DNA of 64,000 nt, from NCBI GenBank assembly GCA_037974665.1, contig CM075768.1, positions 14,499,001-14,563,000 on the forward strand. The letters are read 5' to 3'. The notes below the pieces were generated by a model. It was given only the letters and a program-made list of their open reading frames with translations. It was not told the DNA's origin and ran no database searches. This DNA is from Ehretia macrophylla. Lineage: Eukaryota > Streptophyta > Magnoliopsida > Boraginales > Ehretiaceae. Of this stretch, positions 47,986 through 60,475 are shown piece after piece. The position numbers and the translations under genes were made by a program. Each line of letters starts with the position of its first letter. The stretch's first letter is position 1.

Positions 47986-50900
47986 GAGAGCGGTTTGTGT
48001 CCACGAAATTCGAAGCAAAAAGGTAGGATTAATATACATGTATGTGTTAAACTTTGAGTGGATTTAGACCCATGTTTAGAGGTGAGTGTTTTGTTTGTTG
48101 CATTTTGTTTAGGGGAACAGACTGTGGTTTAAGGATATTTTACGGGCCAATTTGGGCCACAGATTTTTCTTTTTCTTTTTCTTTTTGGATGTCTACTATT
48201 AAGTTATGGTGAGTGATGGGTGGTGGGTGGTGGGTAGTGGGTGGGGCGTGGAATTTCTTGGGTTTGAGATTTTCTTTTATAAGATGAAATATTCATTTTA
48301 GGTACGATTATATTATATTTATCATATAGTTATAAATTATGTATAGTGGTGATGTGGCTCAATGGATTTTTCAGATGGATCAATGATAATGCAAATTTTG
48401 TGATAAGAAGTCATAGATTTGAACTTAGGTGGTAGATTTAGTTGTTAATTGTTGTATATTGGGTAAATTATGCAAATAGTCCGCATTGTATTCATTTTTT
48501 TTTTTCTAATTTAGTGTCCAATGTTTAAACAGTGCAAATAAATCCGATAGTCTTTTGAAGAAGTGGTCAATTTAGTTCTTATTGTTAGATATTTAACCAG
48601 TTTGAAACATTTCAATCATCCTCAATTAAGGACTTTCACATTTTCATCACGAGCTCAAACATGTTTCACAAGTTAGCCTCAACTAAGCGGTATAGAATTC
48701 CTAAGGTGGTTGGTATGGGGGATTAAAAAGTGGCTCTCACCCTCTTATTGATACAACACTTTGTCCATGACAACATTTAGTTCTCGTACATTAACTTATA
48801 AATTAATCTCTTATTGTGTTTCCTATATATTAGAGACATTACAATCTCCCTGCTTTAAGGACTCAATATTTTTGTTAGGGGCTCAGTTAAGTTTAATAGG
48901 TTAGGACCAATCAGGTAATACATGATTTTAAAGATAACTTCCATAGGCACAAAAAGAGGCTCTTATCGCCATCTTGATGTATCACTTTGTCTCATACATC
49001 ACTCAATTCTCACACTTCTTACTAGCAGTAGCTTTGACACCTCAAATTCACATGCTTAGAAACCTGTATTATTATTTAAATCCACAATACTCACTTATAA
49101 ACCATTCATTTATCATGTCTCCTACATATCTAGAATTAACGTCAGAGTATAATAGACTGTTTAGAAGATCATTAGTGTGGAATTTATTTGATTTACAAAT
49201 GAATTATGTGCTTTTGTATTTACAAATGAATTATTTTATTGGAACTAGAAAACAATATTAACTAAATTCTGTGATTTGTAAGTCAATTATGTGATTTGTA
49301 AATATATTTAATGGTAAGTATTCCTTTTCTGCCCCTATATCTTAGAGCTTGATTTTAAAACTTTGACAAGAATATGTATCCCATCAATAGCACTAATTAG
49401 TTTTTAAAATTAAACTTAATTAATTACTATTGATAAATTGATAACACGAATATTTAATTTGTGATTTTAGATGGTTAAATATGTTAAAAATTACCTAAAA
49501 ATAAGGATGGATGAATAAATAACTTATGATTTGGACTTCTAATTTGAAGATGAAAAGGAAGATTCAATAAAAAAATTTAAAAAGAAAATTGTTATGAAAA
49601 AGCTCGCAAGAAAAATGAAGAACTAACTACATAGGAAATAAGAACGAAAGAATAAGAGCAATAAAAAGGAAAGAAAACTTAAATGGTTGGAAGCACCTTC
49701 TTAAAAATTAGAAATCCCATATTTCAGAATCTTGAAATTCCTCAAACTTTACCCAAATTCTTGCCTGGAGGTCAAGAAAATACGAAGCATATGTTTCACT
49801 CTTCCTCTTCTAGGTATTCGTTTGATTTTTCTTGCAAATTTGTCTGTGATTTCTCTTTTATTGTCAAATATTAATAACTTTATTGGGCAACAGATTACTG
49901 ATTGTCTACTAGGTTTTTTCTTGATGAGGACCAAGATTTACAACAAAACTCGTGGCCAGTCTAAAATTTGATGATAAACTAAAGCACTTGGCAGATAGTA
50001 GACACCTATCCAGTAAAAACTTATTGTTCTTTTACTATTACCTGTCCAAGTTGCATAATTTATTTTCCAAATGAAATTATTGTGTTTCTGCTGTGGTTCT
50101 TTCTTTTCATTTTGCTCATTGTTGTCAGATTATATATATCTCTAGTTGATGTTAAGTTATGGACACAGAAGCAGTGATACATTACATTGGATCATGATGT
50201 TATTGCTAGCCATTATCCATTGTTCATTGAATCTTTTGCTGTGATTGTATAGACGAAGGTGAATCTTTTGCTCGACTTTTGGCTTCGACTATGATAAACT
50301 CTTGGATCAGTGTTCAATGTCAAGTAAAGCAGAAGCCTTGATTCTCTCATTCTATTAAGGTGCTTCATTATTAATAAGGGTATAAGATTCTTTTCTTTCT
50401 CAGTGTTTTGGGCTTATTTTTGTTCATTTGTAAATCATCTTCCCTGACCTTCACAATATCATGGACAACAACTATTGCCTTGTGCTTGAAATTTGGTGAC
50501 AATTTTTCTTTTTTTCCTTTTAGTTTTTCTTTTGGACAATTTTATAATAGTAGTAGTAATCAATAATTATTGGAGATCATTACTACACAAATCTCGCACA
50601 ATTCATGACTTCGCAATCTGTCTCACAATTCTCTATAAATTGATAGCGTATCAGTCGAAATTGATAGCATAGTAATTGTAGATTGCTGACCATACTTAGC
50701 TTATTGTCACGTGCTCAGAGTTTTGGGGTCCCCCCTGGGTACTGTGCCGAGAGCCAAGCCCCACGAGTCGCACAGAACGGGTTCTAATGGATATATTTTT
50801 TGGTTTTAGGTATTTCAGCTGCTCTAGACCTTGTATTTTGATATTTATACTTGCCGACTTTGTGGAAAGGCGTATCTCAGTCCTAACCTCCGGAGTTGGG

Positions 50901-51370
50901 AGCCGGACAGGGTGTCTGCTGCGCGCGCTCCGTCTCATTATGCTCGTATTTGTACTCTATAAATGTACTGCACATATGCAATAGAAAATTGCCTTTTGCC
51001 ACAATTCCTTTTTACAATAATAGAATGAGAACATAATCCTTGTAGACCATCTAATTTCAATTGAATAAAATAAAGGTATTTAAGTAAAATATAACTATTA
51101 ATATTATTTTACAGTTCCAAATAAGAGAATTCATTTGTAAATACAAATCATCGCGGAATTTATTTATAAACCAAATGAATTCCACACCACAACTGTTTCC
51201 AAAAACTATGGCAATTTCACATTTTGAATAAAGATTTGGATAAAATTTGAGTAAATTCAGGCTTTACAAATCTTGAATTTCTAACTCTTTAAAAAATGTG
51301 CTTCCAATCCCAAAAAAATTAAATTCGCTAATGAATTCCGCAAAGTTTTATGGAATTCATTTGTTCCAAA
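47986..51370. other. Non-coding stretch between the Ulp1 locus and the kinase gene
   Basis: No supported gene. It holds a possible SINE remnant (48345-48470), ORF-poor AT-rich DNA, and a decayed stretch near 49683-50420 of more balanced composition that is not recognised. A short GC-rich patch lies at 50700-50945. Frames here (for example 48974-49261 and 50696-50938) lack recognisable domains. Confidence 0.5.
48345..48470 (+). mobile_element. Possible tRNA-derived SINE remnant
   Basis: GATGTGGCTCAATGGATTT (A-box-like) is followed about 60 bases later by ATAGATTTGAACTTA (B-box-like, compare GGTTCGAAYCC), then a T-rich tail. The spacing suits a plant SINE head. Boundaries and target duplication could not be set. 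Confidence 0.35.
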
Positions 51371-51372
51371 AT

Positions 51373-54300
51373 TTACCGCCCATGAACACTTGTTATTGAA
51401 ATATCATTTGTTGAGCAGGTAAAACTCTTGGGCAAGGACGTATTTGATTCATCAAGTCTTTCGTTTGAGCTGAACGCAGGCCGATCTGGAGATGGAAGAC
51501 TCGTCTCATTGCAAAGCATGGACACTACCATGGACATAGTTGGTCTATCTGTAGCATGTTCTTGAACACAAAGAAGAGCTACATGTATACATCTGTTAAC
51601 TTGTGTTGAATTGTATAAGTTATCCAACCTAGGATCCAATAGCTTCAATGGCTTGCCCTCTTTCCAGAGTTGCCACGCCTGAAATAAGCATATCGTCAGA
51701 TATATAGCCATTGATAACTATTGAAGATAATAAATAATATAATAAATCTGTCTATACCAGCTTAAACTTTTAGATGAGGTGGTAACTTAACAATAACAAA
51801 GTAATCTTCAAGAATTAGAAAAGAATCGTTAATATATTTTTTGCTTACATAGCCCAAGAGATTTTGAGGATTCTCAGAATAATGGAGTCCGTTGTTTCTT
51901 TTGCCGCTGATGACCTCTAGTAACAAGACACCAAAGCTGAAGACGTCTGATTTCTCAGAAAATATTCCTTGCATCGCATATTCTGGAGACATGTAACCAC
52001 TGCAATGGAGAGTATAAGAAGTCAATCTAAATACCACAAAAATATATATCCACTGGCTGGTGAAAATGGAAAAATTATTAATTAGCTATGATTTTACTGT
52101 ATCAAAATTGGCATCTAAAAATTAGATTCATCAATCTATCAAATAGTCCATTGAAGTATCATTAGTCACAATATAGTCCACTTACTAGGTACCGACTACC
52201 CTGTTTGTGTTTGCTGTTGATTGATCTCCTTCGAAAATTATTGCCATGCCAAAATCTGATATCTTTGGGTTCATATGTTCATCCAGTAGAATATTACTCA
52301 CCTTTAGATCCCTGTGGATAATCTTTAATCTGGAATCATGATGAAGATAAAGAAGTCCCCTAGCGACCCCTTCAATGATTTTAGATCTCAGACTCCAATC
52401 AAGTACTACATTTTCAGTTGAGCCTGAACATGAAAATGACAATGGTTAAGAACTAAGATTTTACTTTCTACACATCTTTGAGGTAGAAACAAACGAATTA
52501 GTCATGAGGGATATAGATATTATTAAATTATATACATAATATTCCGATCTTCTTAAACAATATGTGATATATGGCTCCTATAGATGTTTGCAGAAACAAG
52601 TACAACTCAAGGCACTACAACTACAACTACGACTGTATCTAGCAAAGGATGAAAGGAAGTACCATACATTGTTTTTCTAGATGATAATAAGTTATTTGAA
52701 TTAATGCACTGTGGTAAGCGTTGTAATTAACATTAAACATACCGAATATTAATTTATCCAAGCTTTTGTTCGGCATGTACTCGTAGACCAACATTCTCTC
52801 CTCCCCCTTAATACAAAAGCCAAGTAGCTTGACTAAGCTCCGATGTTGAAGTTTGGAAATCAATAGGACCTCATTTTTGAACTCTTCTGTGCCTTGTCCT
52901 GAGCTTTTAGAGAGTCTTTTAACAGCAATCTCTCGTCCATCAGATAATCTCCCCTGAGTCACATTATCGAATTCATAATAATATTTAAGCCACATCAAAA
53001 AATATTTTGTCTCTCCCAAATCTACGAATAGAAAAAGATAGATACCTTGTAAACAGGGCCAAATCCGCCTTGCCCGAGTTATTTTGTTGCAGAGAACTTA
53101 TCTGTAGCAGTTTCTATGCTTTCCAGGCTGAAAGATGGTAATTCTGAACTTCCACCTTGAGCAATTACATGTTTGAGAATGTATCTTTGTTCATCATCTC
53201 TCGAAGTTCGCCCACCTGTTTCACAGATTAAACGAGGTTGAATTTTTAATCCCATAAAATTATGAACTAGTCCAGAGGTTACCTGTTCCTCTATTTCTCC
53301 ATCTGCATAATATGTACATCACAAAACTCAGAACAAGTATCACTGAAAAGACTGTTGTAACAATGATAATCGTTCTTGCACTTGAATTTCCACCTGCATT
53401 TTCCGGGCAATTAATCAGTAAATTGTTAATTGTTAACTCTAAAAGATCCAGGATGGCAAGATAGAATGATGAGACCAATTAACTTGTCTCCTGAAACAGG
53501 CTATGTATAACATCAGGGACTCTGATACTTGTAAAATGCAAATAGCACAAGTAATAAATTGTTCATTTAGGATGAATGAAAATCACGATGCAAATATTGC
53601 AGCAAAAGTAGGACAATTGAAGAGAATCAAACTTCCGGGGTTATAACAGAACACGATATATGGATGCAGAAAAAGCATGTACCTAATTCGGAATATGCAA
53701 GTCTAATATGCAGCTCCTGTCCACCAAAAGGGAACTCCTGAAGGTCAATCAGATCTTCTCCCCAGAACATACAGCCTATTCCATCTACATATGAACACGC
53801 AAGGCAAGAACAGTTGTTCAAACAGAGAGATTTACAATCCTTTATATCATCGGCAAGAACGTAGTGTGAGAAGTCTGGTAATTTCATTCCTGTCGACAGG
53901 ACAAAACCATCAGCTTTGTCCTGATCAGAACTTGTATTTCTTTCACATTGGAATTTGGTTCTTCGAACACAACCACTTGTCCAGTTACCTTTGCTCCATT
54001 CGGCCATAGACTTCGGTTCATACCCTTCCAAACACTTACAGATTGGCAACTCGTTGTTATTGCAAGTTCCAAAAGAGCCACAAGTGTTATACAAGTCGCA
54101 TGGCCCACTGGGTATTAGCTTGTCTTTTCTTGATTGACTCACCTCTTCGTCCCAAAACAATTCAATCATATCTCCAGTATAATTGAAATATATTATCCCT
54201 GTACCGTTAAACACGTTGCCGAATGGCGCATATGTGAAATATATGGTTCCTTCTTGATCATCTTCATTAAAATCAAAGCCAGTTCTATAGTCTCTGCGCA

Positions 54301-55037
54301 TGTTTGGCATCCCTACAAAGATCCTTCCAGTCCATTGCCCGCTTCTCCAGTGCTTAGCTGAGCCATTCTTGACAATAAGTTGTGGTGTTTCCTGAGGATC
54401 CACCGCGACAACAAAATCTCCAAGTGATGGATCTGCATCACCTTTCCAAGATGTTAAAGTTATTTGCTCTCCTGTTCTAGTATTTATCCCCGCCTTCATG
54501 CCTGGCATGAAAGAGTCTGTTGGATGATTGAAGCTCTCCCACAGTACCTGTCCATTCGATTCGTTTTCCTTCAGAACAAGATTTCCCATATCAGAAAGTA
54601 CAGCACCAGTATGATTAGATACCAAGGTAACATTACTTGACCATATTGTTGTTTGCACCATCAGCAATGGCCAGATTACCATCAGCTCCAATCATGAGGG
54701 CTCCTGATGAGTCTCTCACTGGATTTTCACGGTTCGCGACCCACACAACTTTCTCATTAGGAAATTGTTTCAACCATATCCCCACATATCGTGCGTTGTT
54801 TGATCCAGATGGACTAAAGAAGCCAAGTTCGAAGACTTCTCCAGCTGAAACAATTGTTTCACCATCTGGAACTCTTTGATTCGGGGCTATGCTGTCTCTT
54901 GCCAAACAAAACAATGATTCTGGAAATGGAAACAAATGAAGAACTAAAAAGATGAAGTTCAAGTACCAGACAATTGGAATAAACAAGCACGTTGTGCTTA
55001 GAGATGGATGAAAAACAGAAATCGAACTTGGTTTCAT
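51373..55037 (-). pseudogene. G-type lectin S-receptor-like Ser/Thr kinase, seven exons, probably inactivated
   Basis: This family comprises plasma-membrane receptor kinases with an extracellular bulb-lectin. Exons by eye: 55037-53683, 53393-53283, 53215-53046, 52953-52743, 52433-52186, 51999-51849, 51678-51373, all with GT-AG borders that keep frame. Exon 1 encodes a hydrophobic leader, B-lectin (VFELGFFSPSGS; VVWVANRENPV), S-locus domain, EGF-like segment (CDLYNTCGSFGTC) and PAN segment (CKSLCLNNCSCLACSY). Exon 2 holds the membrane span. Kinase motifs follow: GQGGFG, IAVKRL, HRDLK, DFG and SPEYAM. Two lesions are seen. A frameshift lies near 54641-54656 in exon 1 (about codon 130). An in-frame TAA at 53079-53081 sits directly before LGQGGFG, so the kinase would be lost. 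Gene order and exon structure are otherwise complete, so the decay is recent or represents sequence error. Confidence 0.85.
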
Positions 55038-55288
55038 TTTATTCCTGAAGCAACTGCTTTATCTTGCAAATCCAGGGTGTGATTTTGAAAAAAACTATAA
55101 GCAAAGGTTTCTCATGTTTCAGGTATGAACGTACATACACGCACAACACACAATTATTCAAAAAATCTTGGTGAAAATGTTGACTTTACCGAGCCTTTGA
55201 TCCAGTGGTATATTTTTTATTATAAATGTGAAAAATTATAAGATCAATTCTCGTGAATTAGTGGGTAAGCCGGTGTTGGAAAAACACT
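55038..55288. other. Upstream region of the kinase gene
   Basis: AT-rich sequence next to the kinase start, presumably holding its promoter. No clear TATA box at a convincing distance was identified. Confidence 0.4.
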
Positions 55289-55460
55289 GGAAATAAACTT
55301 GCGCATTGAATTGATTAGTCAACATCCTCAAAAGACTTTTCAAAAAAAAAATTCCTCAGAGAAACTTGCTTAGGAAATAAACTTCCGCGTTAAATTGATT
55401 AGTCAACATCCTCAAAAGACTTTTAAAAAAAAAAAAATCCTCAAAAGAGAAACTTGCTTA
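55289..55460. repeat. Two-copy tandem repeat, period about 84 bp
   Basis: GGAAATAAACTTGCGCATTG at 55289 recurs at 55373 as GGAAATAAACTTCCGCGTTA. Both copies continue with TTGATTAGTCAACATCCTC, AAAAGACTTTT, an A tract and GAGAAACTTGCTTA. A small number of substitutions separate the copies. Confidence 0.88.
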
Positions 55461-55763
55461 GCAAAAACTTTTGACCTTTAAACCCCAACATGAGAATACT
55501 TCATCCCTCCCCAAGGGCCATCCTCTACAAAACAAATAAAATGACAAAAAAATTTTTAAAAAAAAGTAAAAAGACACTGAATAGCTACTGAAGTGAAGAC
55601 CATTTTTTCTTTATTATTATCCGTGGTCTTATTAGCTTAAAGACAATAAAAAGAACGGGATTTGAAAAAATCATATTAAATTAAGGAAGATACCAAGGTA
55701 TAATATTAATGATGGTATCTTACAAATAATTTCAAGTTTTGCAGGTCAAGATAATATCTAGAA

Positions 55764-56402
55764 ATGATAGCAGTTCGATTAATCGCAATTTTAAAAAAAA
55801 TCAAAATCGAAATCGTTTAGTATAACCAAAATCTGAAACCGAAACCGAAAACTAATCATTTTAAAAACCATTATTCAAAACCGAAACTGACAAGTATAAA
55901 AAAAATCACAAATAACCGAAACCGAAACCGCTAATTTTTAAAAAATTAATTTAAATAGAAAAAAGTCAAAAAATATGAAAAAATATTAATTTAAATGTAA
56001 AAAAAATTAAAAATACAATAAATATTAATTTAAATAGTATTTTTTTTAGTTGGGTACTTGGGCTAAGTCCAATAACTTTTTTGTTATTTCTTTTTGAATA
56101 ATTGGATTGGGCCTTAATTTTTTTTTAAAAAAAATAGCCCATTTTTAATTCTTATTGATATAATTTTAGATATTAGTATAAAAATTATTTTTATATTTTC
56201 ATTAACTATAAATATTATATTATATATGTAGATATATATACATTATATATTATATAATAAATTAATAATCGAATTTCGGGTTTCAGTTTTTTTTTAACGT
56301 CTAAAACCAAAATATATCAGTTTATTCATCGATTTTTGTTATCGAGTTTTTATCGAACGGATACCCGTCGGTTTCAATTACAGTGGTTACCCATTGCTAT
56401 CT
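55764..56402. mobile_element. Shorter relative of the hAT-like element at 46658-47979
   Basis: It starts ATGATAGCAGTTCGATTAATCG and ends GGTTACCCATTGCTATCT. These match the ends of the 46658 element (ATGGCAACAG and GGTTACCCATTGCCATCT) and share the AACCGAAACCGAAA words and the ACCGAAACTGACA block. The two right ends are the more similar. No target duplication could be found, so the boundaries are set by similarity only. Confidence 0.55.
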
Positions 56403-59026
56403 GCTTACAGCAATAAACTAAATAAATCATAAATTGTAGAATACGCATAAATGCAAATAAATGAATATGCATACCGAATAAACTATACTAAGAAATTAAG
56501 TCCTTATATACATTTGAATTCCACTATAAACTATTCACTCATGACCATAAATAAGACAAACACAATTTTCTTATAATGTTAAATAATAAAATTGTTCATT
56601 CTTCATTCTCTAGAAAGTCTTTTCTATTTGTCAGACTACTAAGTACGGCAATGCACATCTCCTTCGACCTTCAACTCACATCCATTAACGTACATAGTCA
56701 TCACCTAAATCACCATAACATTTGTACGTACACCTAAACCTACAAGTCATTAAAACTGCGCGGTGGCTACAATAACCACGATCCAGTAGCCAGTGGAGTT
56801 TCGTTGTACTCAAAACATTTGTCAAGCATTTTACCAAACACTTTCCATGCATGCACACAACCGCTTAAGAGGATTAACTTCCCATTATACATAAATAAGT
56901 TAATAGTAATGTACAAATACAACAAGAAGAATATGGTACGAGCATTTCCCTTAAATGTAACCCAGAAAAAATTCTAATTATTAAAACCTAGAAACAAGAT
57001 AAAATAATATTGGTCACCATACCCGTGAAAACAAATATTAAAATCGATTCAATATAGTAGGCGATGTACTTGGATGGGCTGCTAGGCTCGATGAAGACGA
57101 AGGGAATGAGAGGTTGTGAAGTGAAGTGTGTTTGAGAAGCTTTGTCGTAATACAATTCAAATAAGGGTATAAAAGTAATTTCGTGTTTTGCAATATTTTT
57201 TGTGTCGAGGGTAATTTAGTAAATGGATTCTTGTTTGTAGGTGAAATAGACATTCACATGCTGATACTATAATGTTTTGTGGGTCCCATGTCATATTAAT
57301 CAAACAGGGATAATAAAGTATTTTAACATTTTATAGACTTAACGCGTTAAAAATTGCTGCGGTCAATGAGCCAACATGTATTATGTGTGTCCCACAACAT
57401 TATTACATTGAGGGTCATATTGGTAATTACACGTTAACATGAAGCAAAAATAAAAACAATCAGCAACCACAGTCGTCGATTGGATCAACGGCGGGCAAGG
57501 GACCACTCCGGATCCCTAGACTCTAGATAGTAGAAAAACCCTTTACTATGTAAAAGGCTGAGTTGCTTTCGATTATAAATTTCTAAGAGCAACTCGAAAT
57601 AGGGGTCAAAATGCAAAAGGTCCTCTCCAGCAAACTCCCTACATAATTGGGCTTCGACAAATTTGGGGCACAAGCCAACCTTTCCAAATGGTAAGAATAT
57701 AAGGGCAGTAGCAGTTGCTAACCACTCTTAATGGTTAAAAAATTGACTATGGATATTAATCGTTGTGTATGCGAGAGGTTGCGAGCTCGAGTCTCGCTGG
57801 TTATGTTTCCCTAAATCCCAAAAAAAAATTGACTATTGGAAAAAATTTTGTAACCAAAAAGTTTTTTTAAAAAAAAAGTTCAAGAAGCAAAAACTTAGCC
57901 GAGTATGCCCTTGCAATTGTTATTATGGATCGGGAAAAAACTCGAAAATGTGTGGACATTTTAAAATATTTAAACCATAAGATAATATAGAATGTGAGTC
58001 CTACATGCCCATAAAGTCTTAGCTAAGTATGCCCTTGCAATTACCATTATGGGCGGGGAAAAAACTTCAAAATGTCTGGACATTTTGAAATATTTGGACC
58101 TGAAGAGAGTGTGAAATGAGTCTCATATGTCTATGAGGTCCTCGCATTTCTAGTAATTTGGATGTTGCAAAGACTAATCCAATGAAATGTGAGTGATGGT
58201 TTGTGACGGTAGTTTGTGTTGTAACTTGAGATGATGTGATTGTCAAATAATGAGTAAGGAATATTATTTTTCTCCTAAAGAAGATGCATTAAACTCATAA
58301 TACAAGAGAGTACGTTGCTTCCTAATTTAAAAAATAAAAATAAAATTAATTCCACTCCTTATTTGAAAAAGAAAGAAATGAGTGTTTTTAGAACTGGTAA
58401 AAAACCATCATCTTATATCAGTTCTTAAGAAACTTTTCCGCGTGAAATTTAATTTTTTTAATAATGTTATAATATTGTTCACCATCACAATGAATCTCCA
58501 TCGTAACAAATTATATATTATGAGGGCACCCTAACCTTCCTATGTGTGGCTTTCAAAGGTTGGAGCAACATAATCTGCCAATATTAGAATTTGGAGCACT
58601 GTTTGACGTTCTCAGAGGCGTTGATTGCATTTGATGGGAGCCTCATCAAATCGAGGCTCTTGATCTACTGACATATTTGAAGCTTATTTGGCCAATGCTA
58701 GTGCTTCTTTCATATCAAATAACATTACGAGTGAAATCCAACAGTAGTACATTATTCATTCAATTTATAAAGTTAAGGTAAAATGACTTGAAAAACTCAC
58801 CTCTTAAATTTTCTTATAATATTGTTTGATATAAAAAGATCCAAATTTGATACGAACAGCCCCTCCCATCTAGGTTTCTATTCCTTGTGTCTTCTCTTTT
58901 TTTTGGTTCGTTTCTAATTGTTTGAATTTCTATTCCTTGTTAACCGGCTAATTGTATCCATATATGTTTTATTTAATCTGATAGTTAGTAACGACATTTT
59001 AGGCACATGAAAAACACGGGGAACCG
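56403..59026. other. Intergenic stretch
   Basis: No supported gene. A minus-strand frame at 57485-57673 (MCPKFVEAQLCREFAGEDLL...) lies in less AT-rich DNA and could be a fragment of an unrecognised gene. A frame at 57038-57253 is Ser/Pro/Thr-rich and unsupported. A possible tRNA-like B box (GCGAGCTCGAGTCTCGC, near 57781) is not convincing as a tRNA. The tandem repeat at 57894-58141 is listed separately. Confidence 0.45.
57894..58141. repeat. Two-copy tandem repeat, period 124 bp
   Basis: CTTAGCCGAGTATGCCCTTG at 57894 recurs at 58018 as CTTAGCTAAGTATGCCCTTG. Both copies continue with GCAATT, TATTATGG or CATTATGG, CGGGAAAAAACT or CGGGGAAAAAACT, AAAATGTSTGGACATTTT and AATATTT. The copies differ by scattered substitutions. 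Confidence 0.88.
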
Positions 59027-59564
59027 TGTAACGACCCGACTAAGCGAATACCCCGCAGGGCAGAGGCACACCAACGACGTCACATAAGTTGATATTGTCC
59101 GCTTTGGAACACCCCGTACTTAACGTACGAGTGTGCCCTCACGGTTTTGTTCCCCACGTGTTACCACGTGAGAAGGCCTCAACTCGAATATAAGGGGACG
59201 CTTCCCACTATATATTCAATGGTCCCAGCTCATAACCTTCCGATGTGGGATGGGTTCACCACATCCGCCCCTACTAGGAGGACCCAGCGCCCTCGCGGGT
59301 CACTGATACAAAGCAAGGCCTGCTCTAATACCACTTCTGTAACGTCCCGGCTAAGCGAATACCCCGAAGGGCAGAGGTACACCAGCGACGCCACATAAGT
59401 TGATATTGTCCGCTCTGGAACACCCCGCACTTAACGTACTAGCGTGCCCTCATGGTTTTGTTCCCCACGTAAAAAGGCCTCAACTCGAATATAAGGGGAC
59501 ACTTCCCATTATATATTCAATGGTCCCAACTCGCAACCTTCCGATGTGAGATGAGTTCACCACA
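59027..59564 (-). mobile_element. Complete TRIM retrotransposon (538 bp) with 5-bp TSD
   Basis: Two LTRs (59027-59263, 237 bp; 59338-59564, 227 bp) flank a 74-bp interior, and the whole is bounded by a perfect duplication AACCG (59022-59026 and 59565-59569). Orientation is minus: LTRs end TGTAACG... on the plus strand, and the primer site reads TGGTATTAGAGCA on the minus strand (59321-59333). LTR landmarks are GATATTGTCCGCT, CCTCAYGGTTTTG and CCGATGTGRGATG. It has no coding capacity. The design (tiny interior, tRNA-Met site, no genes) defines a TRIM, and it moves only with proteins from other retrotransposons. The LTRs differ by a palindromic GTGTTACCACGTGAG segment present only in 59027-59263. 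Confidence 0.93.
59321..59336 (-). other. Primer-binding site of the TRIM
   Basis: The plus strand reads TGCTCTAATACCACTT, whose complement AAGTGGTATTAGAGCA contains the tRNA-Met-type site TGGTATTAGAGC. It lies next to the LTR at 59338, which is therefore the 5' LTR in element orientation. Confidence 0.85.
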
Positions 59565-59569
59565 AACCG

Positions 59570-60475
59570 CTTGCTTGTGCATCGCATGAGTTGACGTGAG
59601 ATTTGGATCTCTTCATAATTATAGTTTCTTTTGATTACCATTCTAAAAGAGTGACATATACTAGAATTTTGTGATTTTGTATCTTTCGATAAAAAAATTA
59701 ATTTAGATAGTATAGAAGATTTGAACGTCGTGACCACATTTAGTTTTGTTTCATCTTTTGAAATTTCAGCCTAGGGGAAAAGTTCCCCACCAAAAACATT
59801 AGACAAACTTTTTCTTGTTAACATTATTTTTACATTCTAAGTTTAAGAAAAAGTTACTGAAATTTTTAGAGGTAAGATAACGCCAAACATGGTCATATAT
59901 AACAATTATATTTTATAGAGAGAAATTTTACGTGAATTTTTTATGAAGGTTTATAAAATTACACTGTTCAGGTAGTGAAGTGGCCCAAATCTCATTCTTA
60001 ATTTAATGTATATAAGAAGATCCACCAATCACTTTTGGAGAGCATTCAAATCTTTTAACGTTCTCGGACCATCGAATGGCGAGAGATGCATGGGCTGGAT
60101 TTAATAAATAATTATCCCTTAAATAATTATGGTCAGCATACACATAATAATTTTTTTTTTTTTTGAAATCCATGAATATTCAAGTTTTATCCGACTAATT
60201 CTACGGGACCCTAAACACATACACACTGGAAATAAACGTCCAGTGTATAATATCCCCTAGAATGATTGTGGAACTTCAACTACAATGCCTCCAGTGTTAA
60301 AATACAAAACAAATTAAACATCCAATGCACCATAATCTACATAATAATCTACATAAGCAAGATTGTTATGTCATGATTTTCTACTCTATAGGAAATTATA
60401 ACCAAAGATAATGTGAAAGTACAGAAAATTCTTTCTCCAAAACATTGCAGAGCCAGGAATCCCAATGACTAATTT
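59570..60475. other. Intergenic stretch downstream of the DUF1218 gene
   Basis: AT-rich, with no gene or bounded repeat recognised. It presumably includes the 3' untranslated region and polyadenylation site of the DUF1218 gene. Confidence 0.5.

Noticed and set aside
50696-50984. Overlapping frames in a GC-rich patch
   Set aside because: Frames on both strands of the same patch, without recognisable domains or splice context.
57728-57830. tRNA gene or SINE head suggested by a GCGAGCTCGAGTCTCGC B-box-like motif
   Set aside because: No matching A box or cloverleaf arms could be found, and no target duplication.
55289-58141. CRISPR-like or satellite array
   Set aside because: Only two-copy tandem duplications with no regular spacers; this is a plant genome.
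59147-59398. 83-codon frame and its antisense partners
   Set aside because: Lies entirely within the TRIM LTRs, which are non-coding.
59027-59564. Cassandra-type TRIM carrying 5S rRNA sequence
   Set aside because: The LTRs lack the conserved 5S promoter boxes expected in Cassandra; the landmarks fit another TRIM family.
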